Shown here: positions 1-9,145 of the stretch, piece by piece
Numbering within the stretch: position 1 is the stretch's first letter
How the letters are laid out: each line of letters begins with the position of its first letter
NCBI RefSeq assembly: GCF_022747945.1
Contig: NZ_JALDST010000002.1
Coordinates: 1-9,145, forward strand
Direction: 5' to 3'
Source of the DNA: Micromonospora sp. R77
Lineage (GTDB): Bacteria; Actinomycetota; Actinomycetes; Mycobacteriales; Micromonosporaceae
Length of the DNA stretch: 9,145 nucleotides
Notes under the pieces: generated by a model
Seen by the model: the letters and a program-made list of their open reading frames with translations, nothing else
Told to the model about the DNA's origin: nothing
Databases searched by the model: none
Translations under genes and position numbers: made by a program

Positions 1-7990
<7,990 letters not shown>

Positions 7991-7993
<3 letters not shown>

Positions 7994-8009
7994 CAGATGC
8001 CCAACTCCC
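7991..8009 (-). promoter_or_regulatory. TGATG stop/start overlap with a plausible ribosome binding site
   Basis: The upstream subunit stops at TGA 7995-7993 and the next starts at ATG 7993-7991, sharing one A. A GGGAG purine stretch lies at 8009-8005, 11 bases before the ATG, which is slightly long for a Shine-Dalgarno spacing. The overlap implies one transcript and probably translational coupling of the two subunits. There is no room for a separate promoter or terminator between them. Confidence 0.6.
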
Positions 8010-9145
8010 GGTCGATCAGTTCGAAGATCTCGTCGTCGGTGGCCGTGCTGAGGTCGTCGTGGGACTCCTCGACGGCGGCGGCCGGTTCGGCCCGCCGCAG
8101 CAGGGCGCGGAGGCGTTCCACCACGTCCGCGCGGGTCGGGTCGCCGTCCGGCAGGGCCGACAGGTCCGCCTCGAAGCGGTCCAGTTCGGCCAGCAGGGTC
8201 CGGGTGCCGCCGGTGAGCTCGCCGCGCAGGTGCCGGGCCAGGGTGGCCGGCGTCGGGTGGTCGAAGACCAGCGTGGCGGGCAGCCGCAGCCCGGTGGCGG
8301 TGGCCAGCCGGTTGCGGAACTCCAGCGCGGTGAGCGAGTCGAAGCCCAGTTCCTTGAACGCCCGCCGGGGCGGGACGTCCTCCGGCCGGTCGGCCTTGAG
8401 CACGGCCGCGACCTCGCGCCGGATGACGGCGGTCAGCGCCGCCTCCTGCTCCTCGGCGGACTGGCCGGCCAGCCGCGCCGCGAGGGGGTTCTCCCCGGTC
8501 GCCGGCCCGGCCTCCGGTGCCGCGCCGCCGTCGCGGTCCGCCGTGCCCGCCCAGAGCTGGTCGACCAGCCGTCGGGGGCGGGTCATCGTGTAGAGCGGCA
8601 GGAAGCGGGACAGGTCGAGGGAGGCCACCGCGACGGCGGGCTCCCCGGCGCCGACGGCGACCGCGAGCGCCCGTACCGCCGCGTCGGGGCGCATCAGTCG
8701 TACGCCCCGGCGGGTGAGCAGATCGGCCACCTCTCCTTCGACCATGCCGCCGCCGCCCCAGGCGCCCCAGGCGACGGAGGTGGCGGTCCGGCCCTGGCTG
8801 CGCCGCTGGTGGGCGAGCGCGTCGAGGTGGGCGTTGGCGGCGGCGTACCCGCCCTTGCCGCTGTCGCCCCAGGTGCCGGCGCCGGAGGAGAACAGGACGA
8901 AGGCGTCGAGCGGGAGGTCGGCGGTGAGCGCGTCCAGGTTGCGGGCGCCGTCGACCTTGACCCGGAGGATCGGGGCGAGGACGTCCGGGGTGAGGTCAGC
9001 GACGGGGATCTCCGGTTGGGTGATCCCGGCCGCGTGCACCACGGCGGTCAGCGGCTCGTCGGCGGGGATCGCGGCGAGTACGGCGGCGAGGTCGTCGGCG
9101 TCGGCGACGTCGCAGGCGGCGATGGTGACCTGGGCGCCGAGTTCG
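7993..9145 (-). CDS. Modular type I PKS subunit, C-terminal end (KR-ACP-docking), 5' partial
   Basis: This is the last 383 residues of a modular PKS; the N-terminal part lies beyond base 9145. The frame stays open upstream of the GTG at 9042 and gives KR sequence there ([18 protein letters not shown]), so that GTG is internal. Counting from the GTG codon as 1, the KR shows catalytic Lys29, Ser53, Tyr66 and Asn70. Trp58 lies eight residues before Tyr66, there is no LDD motif, and Lys rather than His sits at the 146-equivalent. By the Keatinge-Clay scheme that is an A1 KR, giving an L-type beta-hydroxyl. The ACP follows, with its phosphopantetheine Ser236 in LGFDSL. An acidic tail ending [16 protein letters not shown] is a class 1 C-terminal docking domain. 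The protein is cytoplasmic and passes its chain to the next subunit, whose start codon overlaps its stop (TGATG). The extender unit of this module cannot be read because its AT is outside the window. Confidence 0.97.
7996..8226 (-). other. C-terminal docking domain, upstream subunit
   Basis: About 77 residues follow the ACP. A helical stretch around [15 protein letters not shown] should form the dimerising helices, and the end ([15 protein letters not shown]) is the acidic recognition helix of class 1 docking domains. Its partner should be the basic coiled coil at the start of the next subunit. Confidence 0.85.
8227..8460 (-). other. ACP domain, upstream subunit
   Basis: A normal-length carrier domain ends in [15 protein letters not shown]. 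The phosphopantetheine serine is at 8337-8335 in [15 protein letters not shown]. All helix II landmarks are conserved, so it should be functional. Confidence 0.93.
8600..9145 (-). other. KR domain, catalytic half (A1 type), upstream subunit
   Basis: The visible part begins just after the NADPH-binding glycine loop. HAAG, the LRVKVDG lysine, FSSGAG serine, GGYAAAN tyrosine/asparagine and SVAWGAW are all present, so an active reductase is expected. Trp (8871-8869) in [11 protein letters not shown] with Lys at the 146-equivalent and no LDD motif indicates A1: L-hydroxyl without epimerisation at the alpha carbon. Confidence 0.88.

Noticed and set aside
9040..9042. GTG at 9042 as the start of a short gene
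   Set aside because: The same frame continues upstream to the window edge with standard KR sequence, so this is an internal valine.

Overview
The window is high-GC DNA made up entirely of modular type I polyketide synthase (PKS) sequence. All of it is coded on the minus strand, so the assembly line reads from base 9145 down to base 1. The GC content, the strong G/C preference at third codon positions, the cis-AT modules and the coiled-coil docking ends point to an actinomycete such as a Micromonospora or Streptomyces relative. I cannot name the species or the final polyketide.

Layout in reading order. (1) 9145-7993 is the C-terminal end of one PKS subunit: most of an A1-type ketoreductase (KR), an acyl carrier protein (ACP) and a C-terminal docking tail. 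(2) A second subunit begins at 7993 with a TGATG stop/start overlap and runs off the left edge. Its first module is docking helix, KS, AT (malonyl-CoA type), KR (A type with the A2 His signature), ACP. Its second module is KS, AT (methylmalonyl-CoA type) and the structural half of a KR, cut at base 1. No dehydratase or enoylreductase is seen in either module.

The main anomaly is a single-base frame break near 4463, inside the module-1 KR. Upstream the PKS reads in one frame to a TGA at 4411-4409. From about 4463 downwards the homologous protein continues without a break in another frame to the window edge. This is a one-base deletion, either a real inactivating mutation or a sequencing/assembly error. 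If the base is restored, the visible part of the second subunit is about 2664 residues.

Expected chemistry with the frame restored: the upstream subunit hands over a chain whose last beta-carbon is reduced to an L-type hydroxyl. Module 1 adds a malonyl unit and reduces it to a beta-hydroxyl. Module 2 adds a methylmalonyl unit, and its reduction type lies outside the window. There is no non-coding stretch longer than a few bases, and I saw no RNA gene, mobile element or CRISPR. The window is a conventional multimodular PKS. The points worth a second look are the frame break, a decayed 33-bp tandem repeat in the KR, codon-usage mosaicism in the two AT domains, and an A2-type KR paired with a malonyl AT.
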